DNA of 64,000 nucleotides, from NCBI GenBank assembly GCA_963377175.1, contig CAUJNA010000189.1, positions 196,394 to 260,393 on the forward strand, given 5' to 3'. The position numbers and the translations under genes were made by a program. Shown here one piece after another: positions 1 through 10,249 of this stretch. Position 1 is the stretch's first letter. Each line of letters opens with the position of its first letter. This DNA comes from Effrenium voratum. Taxonomy: Eukaryota > Sar > Dinophyceae > Suessiales > Symbiodiniaceae. The notes beneath the pieces are model-generated. The model was not told the origin of the DNA. It was given only the letters and a program-made list of their open reading frames with translations, and searched no databases.

Positions 1-192
1 TACATACATACATTACATTACATTACATTACATTACATTACATACATTACATACATTACATACACATACATTACATACATTACATACATTACATACATTA
101 CATACATTACATTACATTACATTACATTACATTACATTACATTACATTACATTACATTACATTACATACATACATTACATTACATACATACA

Positions 193-223
<31 letters not shown>

Positions 224-269
224 CATACATACATACATTACATACATTACATTACATACATTACATACA

Positions 270-300
<31 letters not shown>

Positions 301-371
301 CATACATACATACATACATACATACATACATACATACATACATACATACATACATTACATGCATACATACA

Positions 372-403
<32 letters not shown>

Positions 404-463
404 CATACATACATACACATACATACATACATACATACATACATACATACATACATACATACA

Positions 464-495
<32 letters not shown>

Positions 496-655
496 CATAC
501 ATACATACATACATACATACATACATACATACATACATACATACATACATACATACATACATACATACATACATACATACATACATACATACATACATTA
601 CATACATACATATATACATGCATACATACATACATACATACATACATACATACAT
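1..655. repeat. TACAT/ACAT microsatellite
   Basis: The tract is built of pentamer (TTACA)n and tetramer (ACAT)n units that interchange, and it continues off the left edge. The left third is richer in the 5-bp form and 270-600 is almost pure ACAT. Long Met-Tyr-Val-Cys frames on the minus strand and Ile-His-Thr-Tyr frames on the plus strand are produced by the repeat and should not be called genes. Confidence 0.97.
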
Positions 656-3154
656 ACGAGAGAGGGAGATTGGGGAGAGAGTGGCTTGGGGGGCTGGGGA
701 GGATGGGGAGCGGAGGGAGGGAGAGAGGACGACAGAACACACCAGGGAGACAAGGGAGAGAGGAAGAAGGAGAACAGGGAGAGGACAATGTCGGCGGACT
801 GAGCCGGAGGCTCTAAAGTAATTTCTGGGCGGCAACCTGTTTCTTTCCAGCCGTACAGCTGCTTCATCACCACGGGTGGTGCAACACACTCCGTTGGCAA
901 CGCCACCCAGTGATGCACCCATGGCGCACTTTGCATAGAAAGATCCACAAGCAGACTTTCTTGCAGAGATTTAAAAAAGAAAAGAAAAAAGTGGCATCTG
1001 TCAGCACTACCGCCAGCTCTTTCTGCATGTGTTTCCTCATTGGCAGTTTGAGTTCGGGCCTTGAAAGCACCTTGAGCCATGAGCAATGGACTATGCAAAG
1101 AATGAAAGCGCTGGTTTCAGTGCGCAAAGATCCCTACCTGCAGCTCTTTCGCCAGAGAGTGTTTGAATCGCAAAGAGCACGCCATTCGGTGGCTCTTCGC
1201 AGGTCGATCTGCCGGAGCCTTTTCGGCCCCTTGCGTTTTTACGTCTGTGTCGCTGCCTGCCTCAAGCTGCCAGCATGCACACCACGCCCACCACACCCAC
1301 GTACGGCTGGCATGCTGGGCACAAAGGCATCGGAGCACTCTCGTTGCAAGGCAGCAACGCTGTAGCTCAGCATCCTCATAGCATAGCTCGCCTGGAAAAG
1401 CATCGACTTGGAAAATCAAATAACTCAAGTCGAGGCCTTGCAATCTTAAGTCTTGTTAAGTCTCAAGTCTCGGCTGTCTCAAGTCTCAAGTCGAGGCCTG
1501 GCCTCCATGAGGTCCCGTTGCTGGCGTTTCACCTTGGCCCTCCACAAGCGCGAGGCCTCCTCTTCCACCTGTTGCACCAGGCACGTGTCCACCACCTCCA
1601 TATGCTTCGCCACCTTCTGTCCAGCGGCCTGCATCCTAGCTCGTTTCGAAGCCGCAAAGCTCAAGATTTGCTTATTCCCAAAGCGGAAGTTTGAAAGGCG
1701 TAAGCAAAATCAAAGGCCGCGAAGTTAAGGGGTCGAGTGGCCAAATCTAAAATTGTCAGCGAATAGATGCGAATAGCTTGTAATCGTGTAAAACCACAAT
1801 TTCAACGCTCGCTGCGCATGCGCATGACATCATTCGCCGTGAATGTCACGCGACTCGCGCGCAGAGCCACTTTTTGCTTTTCAGCCTGAGGGGGGAGTTG
1901 CAAAGGTGCTATCTGGTTTGCCTTGATTGCCATCAGCAAGCGAAATCAAGGTTGCTGCAGCACCTGACTGGTGGCGGAGCACTGCATTTGGCGTCGCATG
2001 TTTTTCAACATCACATTGAAAGCTGCATTGATGAGCACTGCCAAACTTTAAAGCCTCGCGAACAGAAGTATGTTTCACCCTTTGGCTTGAATAATGTTGA
2101 AAGAAAGTGAGAAGACGGGGCAAGGATGAAAACGCAGGTTTTTGAGTGAGCTCAGTCGACGAGTGAGCGGCCTCGGTTTTACAAAGTACGGCGAAGGGCA
2201 AGATGGCTCGAACACGGGCAGACATCAGACGTGAGGCGGTCTGCGGGCTCGCGAGCGGCGGTTGATGACACAGCAACTACACAGGCATGACGCTAAAGAC
2301 ATGAGTACCACAACGCGAAGGCAGCCCAGCGCTGTGTACCCCAAATGACGATGGGAACAACATTTTCTATACGCAAGTAAACTTAGATTTGCTCTCAGCT
2401 GTCCGTCCGATGTTGCCCCGAGAACACACTAGTAAACGACTCAACTTTGACAGATAAACAGCGCAATATACAAACGCGACAGAGACTCCAGTGACTAGTG
2501 GCGGAACACTGTACTCAACGATGCTTTGAACACTACCTTAACACCGCTCAAAAACCAGCATGTTCCACCACTCGGATTAATTTTGAAAGGAGGTGACAAA
2601 TGTGTTTTCCGTCACCACTGAGCAAGGGTAAAGCTAATAATCGATGATTTGTTACATGTAGTGTTCACTTGAGTGCTCAGCGCAAAGTTCAGCACATGTA
2701 CGGACGATGAAACATCCCAAGTTTGGAAGAAGCCATCATTCCGACGGCTTTCGCAACGAGAAGGTAAATGTCCGTTTGTACCAGACATACTACCTAAATG
2801 ATTAGCCGCTGCAGGGCAAGGGGCACTGGGCCGGGGTCACCCTAGTATATGTTCCTAGAACCTGGAACATAGAAATATATTATATACATACACATGATGT
2901 TTAAATATGTTTTTCTGCGTAAAATGCATGGCCAAGGGTCTCGCTGCGCACTTTCTGCGCCATCTCCGCCCCCGTCTGCTCGAAGAGCTGCAAAGCGCAG
3001 CCTCTCTCTCTCTCGTGTTGTAACACGGGGCGAGGGACAAGGAAAATCCTGGACGAATCGGCAGTTGACTTGTGGGTGCAAACCAAGCCCCCACTCCAAA
3101 GATTGAATCAAGGGTTCCCAGACTTCAGGAAGTCCTGCTACCCCGAGCCCAACT
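656..3154. other. No recognisable gene
   Basis: I see no recognisable domain and no frame with convincing protein-like composition here. The stretch opens with a purine-rich run (GAGAGGGAG, 656-780) next to the microsatellite. A short run of slightly repetitive CAAGTCTCAAGTC-like sequence lies at 1420-1500, and an A/T-rich patch at 2870-2905. Short open frames exist but look random. Confidence 0.5.
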
Positions 3155-4546
3155 TCACCAGATCAGCGCGCAAGCTGATGGCTGAGGGAACTGCCAACAC
3201 TTTCTAAGGCCCACGAGCCCATGGTTCAAGCATCGGTACAACCATGGCGCTTGGCCCTTGCCTGCGGTTAAGCGAACTGAGCGCTGCATCTCACGGGAGA
3301 CCTGGTCAAACCGACTGCAGCGCATCTTCATTAGACTGTCCTGGAGCTCTTCACAGGTCACTTTCCCGTCCCCGTCTTCATCCAGCAAACTCCGCAGCTG
3401 CTTGCTCTGCGAGGGCAGAGCTACCTTCATGTCGTCCATCAGCTCACTGGCCAGAGCAGACTGGAAGAGCCGGGCCGTCTCCGCCTCCGTCAGCCAGTTC
3501 CGCTTCGGCTTCCGGTGGGCTGTGTAAAGCTCGCAGATGCGGCTCCGCAGCATCTGGAACTCAAAGTCCTTCTCCACCGCGGATGGGGGCGGCAGCTGCC
3601 GGGCCAGCTCCATGACTCGCTCGCAAACCACCCCTGTAACCAGGTTCAGCAAAGCAAAGTTGCTGAGGCAGATGAAAACGAAGAGGTAAGCGGCCCACAT
3701 GTTGGAGTCCCCCAACATAGCCGCAGCGATCTGTGGCCAGCCCTCAACCAACACTAGCTTGATGTGGGTCAGGAAGCTGGTCGAAATCGAGCCGAAGAAT
3801 CCGCGTAAGACTTCGTTGTCATTCCCAAGGATCTCGGAGCATATCAAGGCGCCAATATACGACAAAATGCACAGCAGTATCATGGCGTCCATGATGGTGA
3901 TCATAGTGCTAACCAAACCCTTCACAAGCAGTGCAAGCGCGGGGAGGATCTGCAGCAAGTGCACAAGTCGCAAAATGCGCAACAGTCGGGCGGCACGCAC
4001 CAATCCGAGCAGCGCGCCATTGATGTGTATTTCAGCCACAGAAAGAGTGAGGTAGGCGCTAGCACTCAGCAAAAGGATCATATCTAAGATTCCCAAAAGG
4101 CTGCACATGTACGCCATCCCAAGCGCGCGGCCTTTCAGAAAATACTCCGCGCTGAAAATGACCAAAAGGAGAGCGTCCATGGTCAGGAGGCTGTAGAATG
4201 CCAGGCCGCCTTGCTGCCTGGCAACGACTGGGCCTTGTTTTTGTGCGGGTGCAGCACAATCATGAGTCCGTGGTGGCTTCATGTCTGACTGGGCGTGCTC
4301 GCGAGGAAGAAAATGGTTTGGAAAACAAAAACAGGTGGGCAAAATGCTTGGAACAACTATGGCAGCTTGGGACTTGTCATGTGATCTGGAAGACTTCTCT
4401 TGAACAAGAACAGGATGTCGTTTCAAACAGAATCTGAGAGCTTGTATACCCGTAAGTGCGGAAAAACCTAGACACGAGAAGGTCTTCATGGCTGAGAGCT
4501 CCAAGCCTGTTGCGCGTATTCGGTCATAGTGAATTACGACGTTCAT
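3155..4546 (-). CDS. Voltage-gated cation channel exon with EF hand (partial)
   Basis: Membrane ion-channel subunit of the voltage-gated superfamily. Using residue numbers of the 463-codon frame: an S2-like helix with an acidic residue (117-137, E134), S3 with D155 (143-170), and S4 with Arg at every third position (R184, R187, R190, R193). S5 (203-238), a pore loop containing EGW (250-278) and S6 (283-313) follow. The cytoplasmic tail has one canonical EF-hand loop, DEDGDGKVTCEE (389-400), so calcium could modulate the channel. S1 is missing and the first ~110 residues look unlike a channel. The true exon therefore probably begins near 4215-4225, after an AG in the minus-strand context TTGCCAG/GCAGCAAG, with S1 on an unseen upstream exon. 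The pore region does not let me decide between Na+ and Ca2+ selectivity. Confidence 0.8.
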   Translation of the reverse strand: MNVVIHYDRIRATGLELSAMKTFSCLGFSALTGIQALRFCLKRHPVLVQEKSSRSHDKSQAAIVVPSILPTCFCFPNHFLPREHAQSDMKPPRTHDCAAPAQKQGPVVARQQGGLAFYSLLTMDALLLVIFSAEYFLKGRALGMAYMCSLLGILDMILLLSASAYLTLSVAEIHINGALLGLVRAARLLRILRLVHLLQILPALALLVKGLVSTMITIMDAMILLCILSYIGALICSEILGNDNEVLRGFFGSISTSFLTHIKLVLVEGWPQIAAAMLGDSNMWAAYLFVFICLSNFALLNLVTGVVCERVMELARQLPPPSAVEKDFEFQMLRSRICELYTAHRKPKRNWLTEAETARLFQSALASELMDDMKVALPSQSKQLRSLLDEDGDGKVTCEELQDSLMKMRCSRFDQVSREMQRSVRLTAGKGQAPWLYRCLNHGLVGLRKCWQFPQPSACALIW

Positions 4547-5035
4547 GCCCCTGGCGCATGGAGCGCCAAAGTTGAATCCGGCGAATCAAGCCAACGTGAC
4601 ACTCCCGCGCTCACACTCGCTCACTCGCGCACGCACTCACTCACTCCCTCCGCCTCTCCTCACTGGCACGCGCGCTCACTCACACTTGCACCCACGCTCA
4701 GTCTCTCAGTCTCTCACTCACTCACTCACTCACTCACTCGCTCGCTCGCTCGCTCGCTCGCTCGCTCGCTCGCTCGCTCGCCTTGGTTTCTACGCATGAT
4801 CTGCTCACTTGTTAACATGTGTATAACAAGTACACAACCATCACATAGAAACAGCATGGACAACTCGCAAAAATTCAAAGAGCAGTCATAGAAAGCCAAT
4901 AAACATAGAAGATTCATGGACACGTCCAAAGAACATCAATAACGTATCTTCCGAAACTTGGTTTTGGCCAGCTGCAAGGCGGCATCAAAACACCTCGTCA
5001 TAGCCGTCAGAAAGAAGATCCCGATAGCACCGTCA
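4547..5035. other. Intergenic stretch up to the element
   Basis: Contains the CTCA/CTCG microsatellite at about 4715-4782, annotated separately. The last ~100 bases before the retrotransposon (4938-5035) are open on the minus strand, in frame with an open frame on the far side of the element at 23001-23177. No domain is recognised. Confidence 0.4.
4715..4782. repeat. (CTCA)n-(CTCG)n microsatellite
   Basis: About five CTCA units are followed by about eleven CTCG units, with a single-base unit change between the two blocks. Looser CTCACTCGCG-like sequence precedes it from 4610. Confidence 0.95.
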
Positions 5036-5040
5036 GATTT
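5036..5040. repeat. Target-site duplication, left copy (GATTT)
   Basis: GATTT lies directly outside the LTR at 5041, and the identical 5-mer lies directly outside the opposite LTR at 22996-23000. A 5-bp duplication is the usual size for Ty1/copia integrases. Confidence 0.93.
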
Positions 5041-5391
5041 TGTCAAGAGACGGCAAGGTGACGTCCCGTGGGACGCTGTCCACCGAACCCTCCAGCTGTA
5101 AATACCAACCACGTAGAAAGGTGTATACGGTCAAACCGTTATAGCCGAACCCGTGTAACTGTTGTAAGGGAGAAGGAATAATAGTTACAACAGTGGTCCT
5201 GACAAATGCAGCGCAAGCGAAGTGTTTTCCGCTCTCAATTGCCGATCACGTATGAACGCAGCTTCACATAAGATCTTGAACCTCACTTGTGACTTGAGCC
5301 AAATGGCAATCAATGGAACCTTGTAAGCAACACAAACACGGACCTCAGAACTGCTTCCCAATTTAGGCACGGGGCCAGGAGGGTTTTAACA
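5041..5391 (-). repeat. 3' LTR (351 bp)
   Basis: Begins TGTTAAAACC and ends CTTGACA on the coding (minus) strand, giving the canonical TG...CA ends. It pairs with 22645-22995 at 345 of 351 positions by my count. It contains an inverted pair CGTCCC-GT-GGGACG near 5061-5076, a TTGTAA...TTACAA inverted pair, and a spliced-leader-like 15-mer at 5293-5307. A 61-codon frame inside the LTR occurs in both copies but only because the LTRs are near-identical. Confidence 0.96.
5293..5307 (-). promoter_or_regulatory. Spliced-leader-like motif inside the LTR
   Basis: The minus strand reads GCCATTTGGCTCAAG. This equals the last 16 bases of the dinoflagellate spliced leader (GCCATTTTGGCTCAAG) minus one T. 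The same motif is in the other LTR at 22897-22911. Its position is about 85-100 bases into the LTR in the transcribed direction. A functional role is inferred, not shown. Confidence 0.4.
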
Positions 5392-5401
5392 TCCCCCATT
5401 T
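5392..5401 (-). promoter_or_regulatory. Polypurine tract
   Basis: The minus strand reads AAATGGGGGA immediately before the 3' LTR start (TGTTAA). A G-rich purine run abutting the 3' LTR primes plus-strand DNA synthesis in LTR elements, and this one resembles the G-run tracts of plant copia elements. Confidence 0.7.
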
Positions 5402-6085
5402 GGGTCGCATTGTTCATCATGCGGTCCAAACACCACAAAACGTTCCAATGGCCACGGCTTCAGCTACGAAACTGTGTCGAACACTCTTTCATTCACTATT
5501 GCTACACCGTCCATTCATTGTGAAACTTGCCAGGTCCAATCAAGGCAGAAACATGCATCCACAAATCGTAGCACATTCCTATACTCAGATGCAAGAGACA
5601 TTTTGCCTCTAGCCAATACGCAACCACTTGAAATCCCGGCTGCCGCATTTGCGCATCGCGCGGCCGTCATCCACAGAAATGGGTTGGCCATAGAAATCTA
5701 TAGTAGCGCACGGTCATGAGCCATCTGAATATCATCGGCAAAGAAGATTTGGCGAGCAATACATGCAAAACATAGCCATTCCAGGTACCATGAATAATAT
5801 ATATATATATATATGAAAAGGAAATCATCCATGAGGTAATAGTTCCATCCATGATATCCGGAATGTCATAGTCATCGGAATATGTAAATGTATACACATC
5901 CATTCATCTTGGACGCATGAAATCATATCATGATGTAGAGTCGTTCCATCGCAATGACATTGATGAGACGCAAGCAATAGATGGGGACTAGCCCACATCG
6001 TGCCGCAATCAACATCGGAGTGAATATATGTATTGCTGTTGGTGGGCGCACCACACCACATAAGCAATAATAATCCACATCTGCA
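5402..6085 (-). other. 3' untranslated region of the retrotransposon
   Basis: Lies between the last internal frame and the polypurine tract. It contains an (AT)n run near 5796-5813 and one copy of the element's recurring 12-mer GGGACTAGCCCA (plus strand, 5984-5995). Short minus-strand frames here show no domain. Confidence 0.55.
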
Positions 6086-6757
6086 TTACGCATACCTGTC
6101 CCCAATGGACAGTCTGTGGGTACGTCGACGGAACTCTTCGTCCAAATTCTTTTGGGCTTCTCGCGCCCGGACACACTTCTTGCGATGATCTTCTGGTATC
6201 CAATGCCCCATTCGGAGGCACCAATCCAGCAGAGGTGTGTCGCATTTATTCGGGTCAGTGGCTGCAATAATGGCGCTCACATTGACCGAATAACCATATC
6301 TGCCAAGGTTCAAGCCTTCCCTTACGAACGATATATATTTACAGTTGAAAGCCAGGGAGAAGCATCTGTAAATGATATCACCCACCGGGCGCACGCGATC
6401 CTTGACCAGGAGCTTCATTTCGTCTTTGGTGATGTCGAGGATTCTCGCTGCAATCCACAGCTTGTAAAGTATGTATAGCCCCTCGCACTTGCATACCATC
6501 AGACGAATGTATTCATTACGCTCCTCAGCCGACCGGAAGGTCCTTGTCCGAACATTCTGAGATCGGCTAATCTTCACTATTGTTGACGGCAACAGGATCC
6601 CTTCCTGATCGTGCTCAGTCATGTTGGGGTACTTCTCGAAGTCGTTGTGGTATGGGCAGCCTAGCTTCCCTTCGAGCGCGGCATCGATCGTTCTCTTTTC
6701 ACCACCTTCGAACATCCCCCACATCTTTGACATCTGCAGCGCGATGAATCCCGCCAT
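6086..6757 (-). CDS. Last internal frame of the retrotransposon (unknown, 223 aa)
   Basis: Starts with ATG immediately after the TAA of the upstream Tpt1-containing frame and in the same reading frame (TAA-ATG). It is therefore either the continuation of that protein beyond a nonsense codon or a termination-reinitiation cistron. The protein is mixed alpha/beta-looking and basic toward the C terminus, with Cys-containing segments (GCPYHNDF, VCKCEG). I recognise no family. Confidence 0.55.
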   Translation of the reverse strand: MAGFIALQMSKMWGMFEGGEKRTIDAALEGKLGCPYHNDFEKYPNMTEHDQEGILLPSTIVKISRSQNVRTRTFRSAEERNEYIRLMVCKCEGLYILYKLWIAARILDITKDEMKLLVKDRVRPVGDIIYRCFSLAFNCKYISFVREGLNLGRYGYSVNVSAIIAATDPNKCDTPLLDWCLRMGHWIPEDHRKKCVRAREAQKNLDEEFRRRTHRLSIGDRYA

Positions 6758-9700
6758 TTATTGAGCTTCGCGCGGCTCATCAAGGCAAATCGCCATCCGC
6801 TGGGAATTTATGATATCCCGCGATGCCAAGTCATTGTCGCGGTATTGCCAGCCGCCATCTTCTTCCTCAGACATGTAGCCGGACGTGTATCCTTGCGTGT
6901 CCATGTCGTCGTCTTCAGGAACGTTCTCCGCCTCATCATCCTCTTCCTGCGCTGCCGCACCATGGTTGGCTTCGTCTTCACCCGAAACATTGGGCCTTTG
7001 GTTGTCCCCGTCGTCGTCGGAACTGATGTGGATGCAGAATCTCCCGGTAGAGATCAATTGCGCCCCACATTCCAGGCACACACAGAAGCATGTGGGAATC
7101 GCGGTCGCGCATGACGGACATATCCGGCATCTTAGTCCTTCCCATGTCTCGTCATTCAGGATGACGACTTTGCTGATCTCGTCCCTGATCTCGTTGGTCT
7201 GCGCATCAAACTCCTCCAGCTTGTTTTCCCGAAACAGTTTGCACGCACGATCAACCATGTCTTTGATGTAGTGCAGATTGTCGGCACCTGCCTCGGTCTC
7301 AGGCATCCTCTCGTTGATCTTCGCGACGTTCTGTAGGAACATCGCGTTTTCCACACATTTTGAGTACGCTCGCTTGACGTCCTCGTACTCCAGGCGTTTC
7401 CCTCCGTTGCTTTTGCCAATCCAAATGGACTTGGCCTCATAGAACGGGATCACGTCAAAGGCCTCATAGAACGGGATCACGTCAAAGACCATGAATGTCC
7501 CATTTGCCGCGACTCCAGCTCCATACCGCGCGAGGGTTGCACTGGGAATGTAGATGATCGCAATCGGATCCCCCGACCTTACGTTTCGTAGCGTCACCTT
7601 CGTTGCTACGTTCATCTCATCCCATGGAGCAAATGCTCCGAAGTGCAATGCTAGCCTGTTTCCGCCATCGATCCCGCCGGGGACTAGCCCACAGCGTACG
7701 ATGCTCGGCAGGTTCTCCACATACGTCACATGGAATGCTCCTCCGAGAGAATCACCCATTCTTGCAGAATACCTATTTGCCAGTGCGGATGAGCTCATGA
7801 ATCCAAAATCACTGTGACCAGTTGTGACTCGGATGCACCAAGGCCTGTACCATCCATCGCATCTGTTGAACATCCTGTCGATGTCATCCCGATCCAGGCC
7901 AGCATAGTTCAACTCCTCCCTGGCCGCCTTCATACCATTCGGGTTCATGACGCTTGGAAACCTTGCTGCCAGGACCTGAAACCTCGATTTCTTGTGTCCG
8001 GATTCCTGCCACTTGATCACTTCCATGATGCCCATGTATCGTTTTGCTCTCGAAGTTGCAGGTGGGAATATGTCGTTATTCCGGTCGTCAATGACTGCGT
8101 CGATGTCGACCCATCCACCTTCATCGCATCTGAAAACACTTCCTCGGCACTTGCCGATTTTGTGTCGAAGGACTCTGCACAGGTTGTGAGATAGCTGGTT
8201 TGCTTGATCTCTCGTAGCAAATACCGAGCGATCGTCGCCAATCTTGCATAGTGGAGCACCGTCAAAGGGAGCAACGCAGAAATTGACGCTCTTGCCAAGC
8301 TGCATCACATCCACTTGTTCAAGGATGGCACCCTTGGGAAAGTACTTGGGGTCAACAATAGATGCGTACGCCCATGGCATATGCACATCGCTCACGTCGC
8401 CGAACTTCGGGATGTAACCTGGGATGGTGTCACACCCTCGCTCTAGCGTCGTCTTGAACGTTCTGTTGTCCCCGCACGGATTGTAGGTGAGGTCCACGCC
8501 ACCGCATTGTAGCTCTCCTCCCACAGCCGTGTCAGCCATCTCCACCAGATTGATGGTATAGCTATACATTTCTATTGTCTCTTCCCCTTCTTGTCCCCCT
8601 TTCTTGCGTCCCTTGGACGTCGATGAGGACGGTTCTTCCGTGTCCCCCATTTCTTCATCCGAGGAAACATGATCGCTGCTGAGAAGCTCACGGATCTTCT
8701 TCATCGCCTTCTCATTCCCAGCAGCCTCCTCGTAGTTCTTGCAGTCGCCGTCGTGGGCCAGGTTCGCGCATCTCATGCAAATTCCCATCTCTCCCATGCA
8801 CTTTTCCATTGAGACCAGGAACTCGAGCGCAGCTCTCCGCCCATCAATCACTCGCTGCTTCTTCTCTTCTTTCTCAACGTTGGGCTGAGAGTTTCGGCTC
8901 GGGTCTGGCACTTGACCAAGACCGTCGCCTTCGCCCTCTGTCGCCTTCCTCTTGGATCCTTGGGTGGCATGCTCGGCCGTCAGGGATCGCGGATGTCTGG
9001 GCTTGACCGTGTTCATGATGTCCAACACTTCTTTCGTGGGCGCCCCAAGCTGGGCGGACGGTTTGTTCCGCTTTCGGTTCTGGCCCGTCGTGTGGCTCAC
9101 GTTCCTGGCGAGGAGTTGTACGATTGAATGCTCGAACTCCCTCTTGATCTTCCATGCATCTTTCCACAATGGAAGTTCGTGCTGAAAATACGACATCACC
9201 TCAAAGAAACCCAATATCATCTCGACGATGTCCCCCAAGGACTCCTCATTCGTAGTTTGTCCCAGGAGCTCATACATCGTCCCCTGATCAAGCACGCTCT
9301 TGATCCAGGATGAATAGGCCACGTTGCCAAGATCTCTGTCTATCACAAAGATGGAGGTCCTCTCCTCAACTCCTCGGAATTCTTGCACGTGATCACATCC
9401 CGGGATGCACACAATTGCTTCCCGGTAGAACTGTGCTGCCTGATCCATTGTCATGCTCACGAAACCCACGTGGGATAGCTCTTTCTTCAGCTTGGAATAT
9501 GCAAGTTCCCGTACAATCGTGGTCATGGCCTGAACATTGTTGACGTTCACCATGAGATGTTGAAGATCCGGGATTGCAACCACGCATTCTGCGAAAAGTC
9601 GCGTATACAGCTTCCTCCCTTCGGTTGATCTCACAACACCGTTCGTGTCCGCATTCCAGTTCGCGCAACAGTTCACGCAAGAAGTGGGATTGTATTTTGA

Positions 9701-10249
9701 GTTTGACCCGAGCACCTTCGACTTGTTCATCTGCATTTCTTTCACACAAAGTTCGCAGATTAACTCACTGAGCTCGGTGACCGCATACCATCGAAGACGT
9801 TGATCGCTGACATCGATGTTCCCAAACGCATCTTGTCCGCCGTGTCCTTCATCCTGCCGTTCTTGCCTCCGTTTCGATTGAGCAGTGAAGGTCGGCTTGT
9901 ACTCGAACTTCACCTTCGACTCCTCCATGTTCTTCGGGATATTGAAGCGAAGGTCGGGCTCGCTCATGCATGTCTCCTCCAGCTCACACACAAACGCGTT
10001 GCTTGGCGCGATCACGTCGATGGATTTCTCCACCAGCAACCGCTTCAAGAGGAAATGTTGCAGTTTCGAGCTTCCAGGGATCTTGTAGTTCTTACCTGTG
10101 AGCGCGTGGGCAACGCGCCATAGGCGATCGTTCTCGGTCACCAACGCGCCTGCCGCCTTGCAGATCTCGCTCACCTTGTTGGCGATCGTCCCCAAGTCCC
10201 CTCTTCCTCCATGGAAAGCTACGTCGCGATTCACGCACACCACAACCAA
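6758..10249 (-). CDS. Second coding block, large fragment with Tpt1/KptA-like RNA 2'-phosphotransferase domain
   Basis: The frame is 1163 codons. No ATG opens it: the first codon is TTG, and the frame continues upstream into the previous fragment through an apparent single-base shift. Residues 1-480 are unrecognised. Residues 485-505 hold a Cys/His cluster (CMRC...HDGDC). Residues ~685-940 match Tpt1/KptA, which removes a 2'-phosphate from RNA using NAD+. Matching features are LRH (R695-H696), GGWVDIDAV (711-719), KKSRF (753-757), IR-GHS (R807, H812), AFH (H840), GL (854-855), NRLALHF (R865) and an NG near 916. The Arg-His, Arg and Arg residues essential in Tpt1 are thus all present. A ~50-residue insertion precedes IR-GHS, and QGHS has become TGHS. 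A nine-residue in-frame duplication (FDVIPFYEA twice, 922-939) lies at the domain end. A zinc ribbon (C1044, C1047, C1058, C1061) and an acidic tail follow. Confidence 0.8.
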   Translation of the reverse strand: MVVVCVNRDVAFHGGRGDLGTIANKVSEICKAAGALVTENDRLWRVAHALTGKNYKIPGSSKLQHFLLKRLLVEKSIDVIAPSNAFVCELEETCMSEPDLRFNIPKNMEESKVKFEYKPTFTAQSKRRQERQDEGHGGQDAFGNIDVSDQRLRWYAVTELSELICELCVKEMQMNKSKVLGSNSKYNPTSCVNCCANWNADTNGVVRSTEGRKLYTRLFAECVVAIPDLQHLMVNVNNVQAMTTIVRELAYSKLKKELSHVGFVSMTMDQAAQFYREAIVCIPGCDHVQEFRGVEERTSIFVIDRDLGNVAYSSWIKSVLDQGTMYELLGQTTNEESLGDIVEMILGFFEVMSYFQHELPLWKDAWKIKREFEHSIVQLLARNVSHTTGQNRKRNKPSAQLGAPTKEVLDIMNTVKPRHPRSLTAEHATQGSKRKATEGEGDGLGQVPDPSRNSQPNVEKEEKKQRVIDGRRAALEFLVSMEKCMGEMGICMRCANLAHDGDCKNYEEAAGNEKAMKKIRELLSSDHVSSDEEMGDTEEPSSSTSKGRKKGGQEGEETIEMYSYTINLVEMADTAVGGELQCGGVDLTYNPCGDNRTFKTTLERGCDTIPGYIPKFGDVSDVHMPWAYASIVDPKYFPKGAILEQVDVMQLGKSVNFCVAPFDGAPLCKIGDDRSVFATRDQANQLSHNLCRVLRHKIGKCRGSVFRCDEGGWVDIDAVIDDRNNDIFPPATSRAKRYMGIMEVIKWQESGHKKSRFQVLAARFPSVMNPNGMKAAREELNYAGLDRDDIDRMFNRCDGWYRPWCIRVTTGHSDFGFMSSSALANRYSARMGDSLGGAFHVTYVENLPSIVRCGLVPGGIDGGNRLALHFGAFAPWDEMNVATKVTLRNVRSGDPIAIIYIPSATLARYGAGVAANGTFMVFDVIPFYEAFDVIPFYEAKSIWIGKSNGGKRLEYEDVKRAYSKCVENAMFLQNVAKINERMPETEAGADNLHYIKDMVDRACKLFRENKLEEFDAQTNEIRDEISKVVILNDETWEGLRCRICPSCATAIPTCFCVCLECGAQLISTGRFCIHISSDDDGDNQRPNVSGEDEANHGAAAQEEDDEAENVPEDDDMDTQGYTSGYMSEEEDGGWQYRDNDLASRDIINSQRMAICLDEPREAQ
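7433..7486. repeat. 27-bp in-frame tandem duplication
   Basis: Two identical copies of a 27-bp unit (7433-7459 and 7460-7486) add nine residues to the end of the Tpt1-like domain without breaking the frame. Exact identity implies that it is recent or an assembly artefact. Confidence 0.95.

Noticed and set aside
152..922. Long Met-Tyr-Val-Cys and Ile-His-Thr-Tyr frames at the left edge
   Set aside because: They are direct translations of the ACAT microsatellite and have no independent protein character.
5185..5370. 61-codon frame conserved in both LTRs (also 22789-22974)
   Set aside because: Conserved only because the LTRs are near-identical. It spans the likely promoter/R region and has no protein features.
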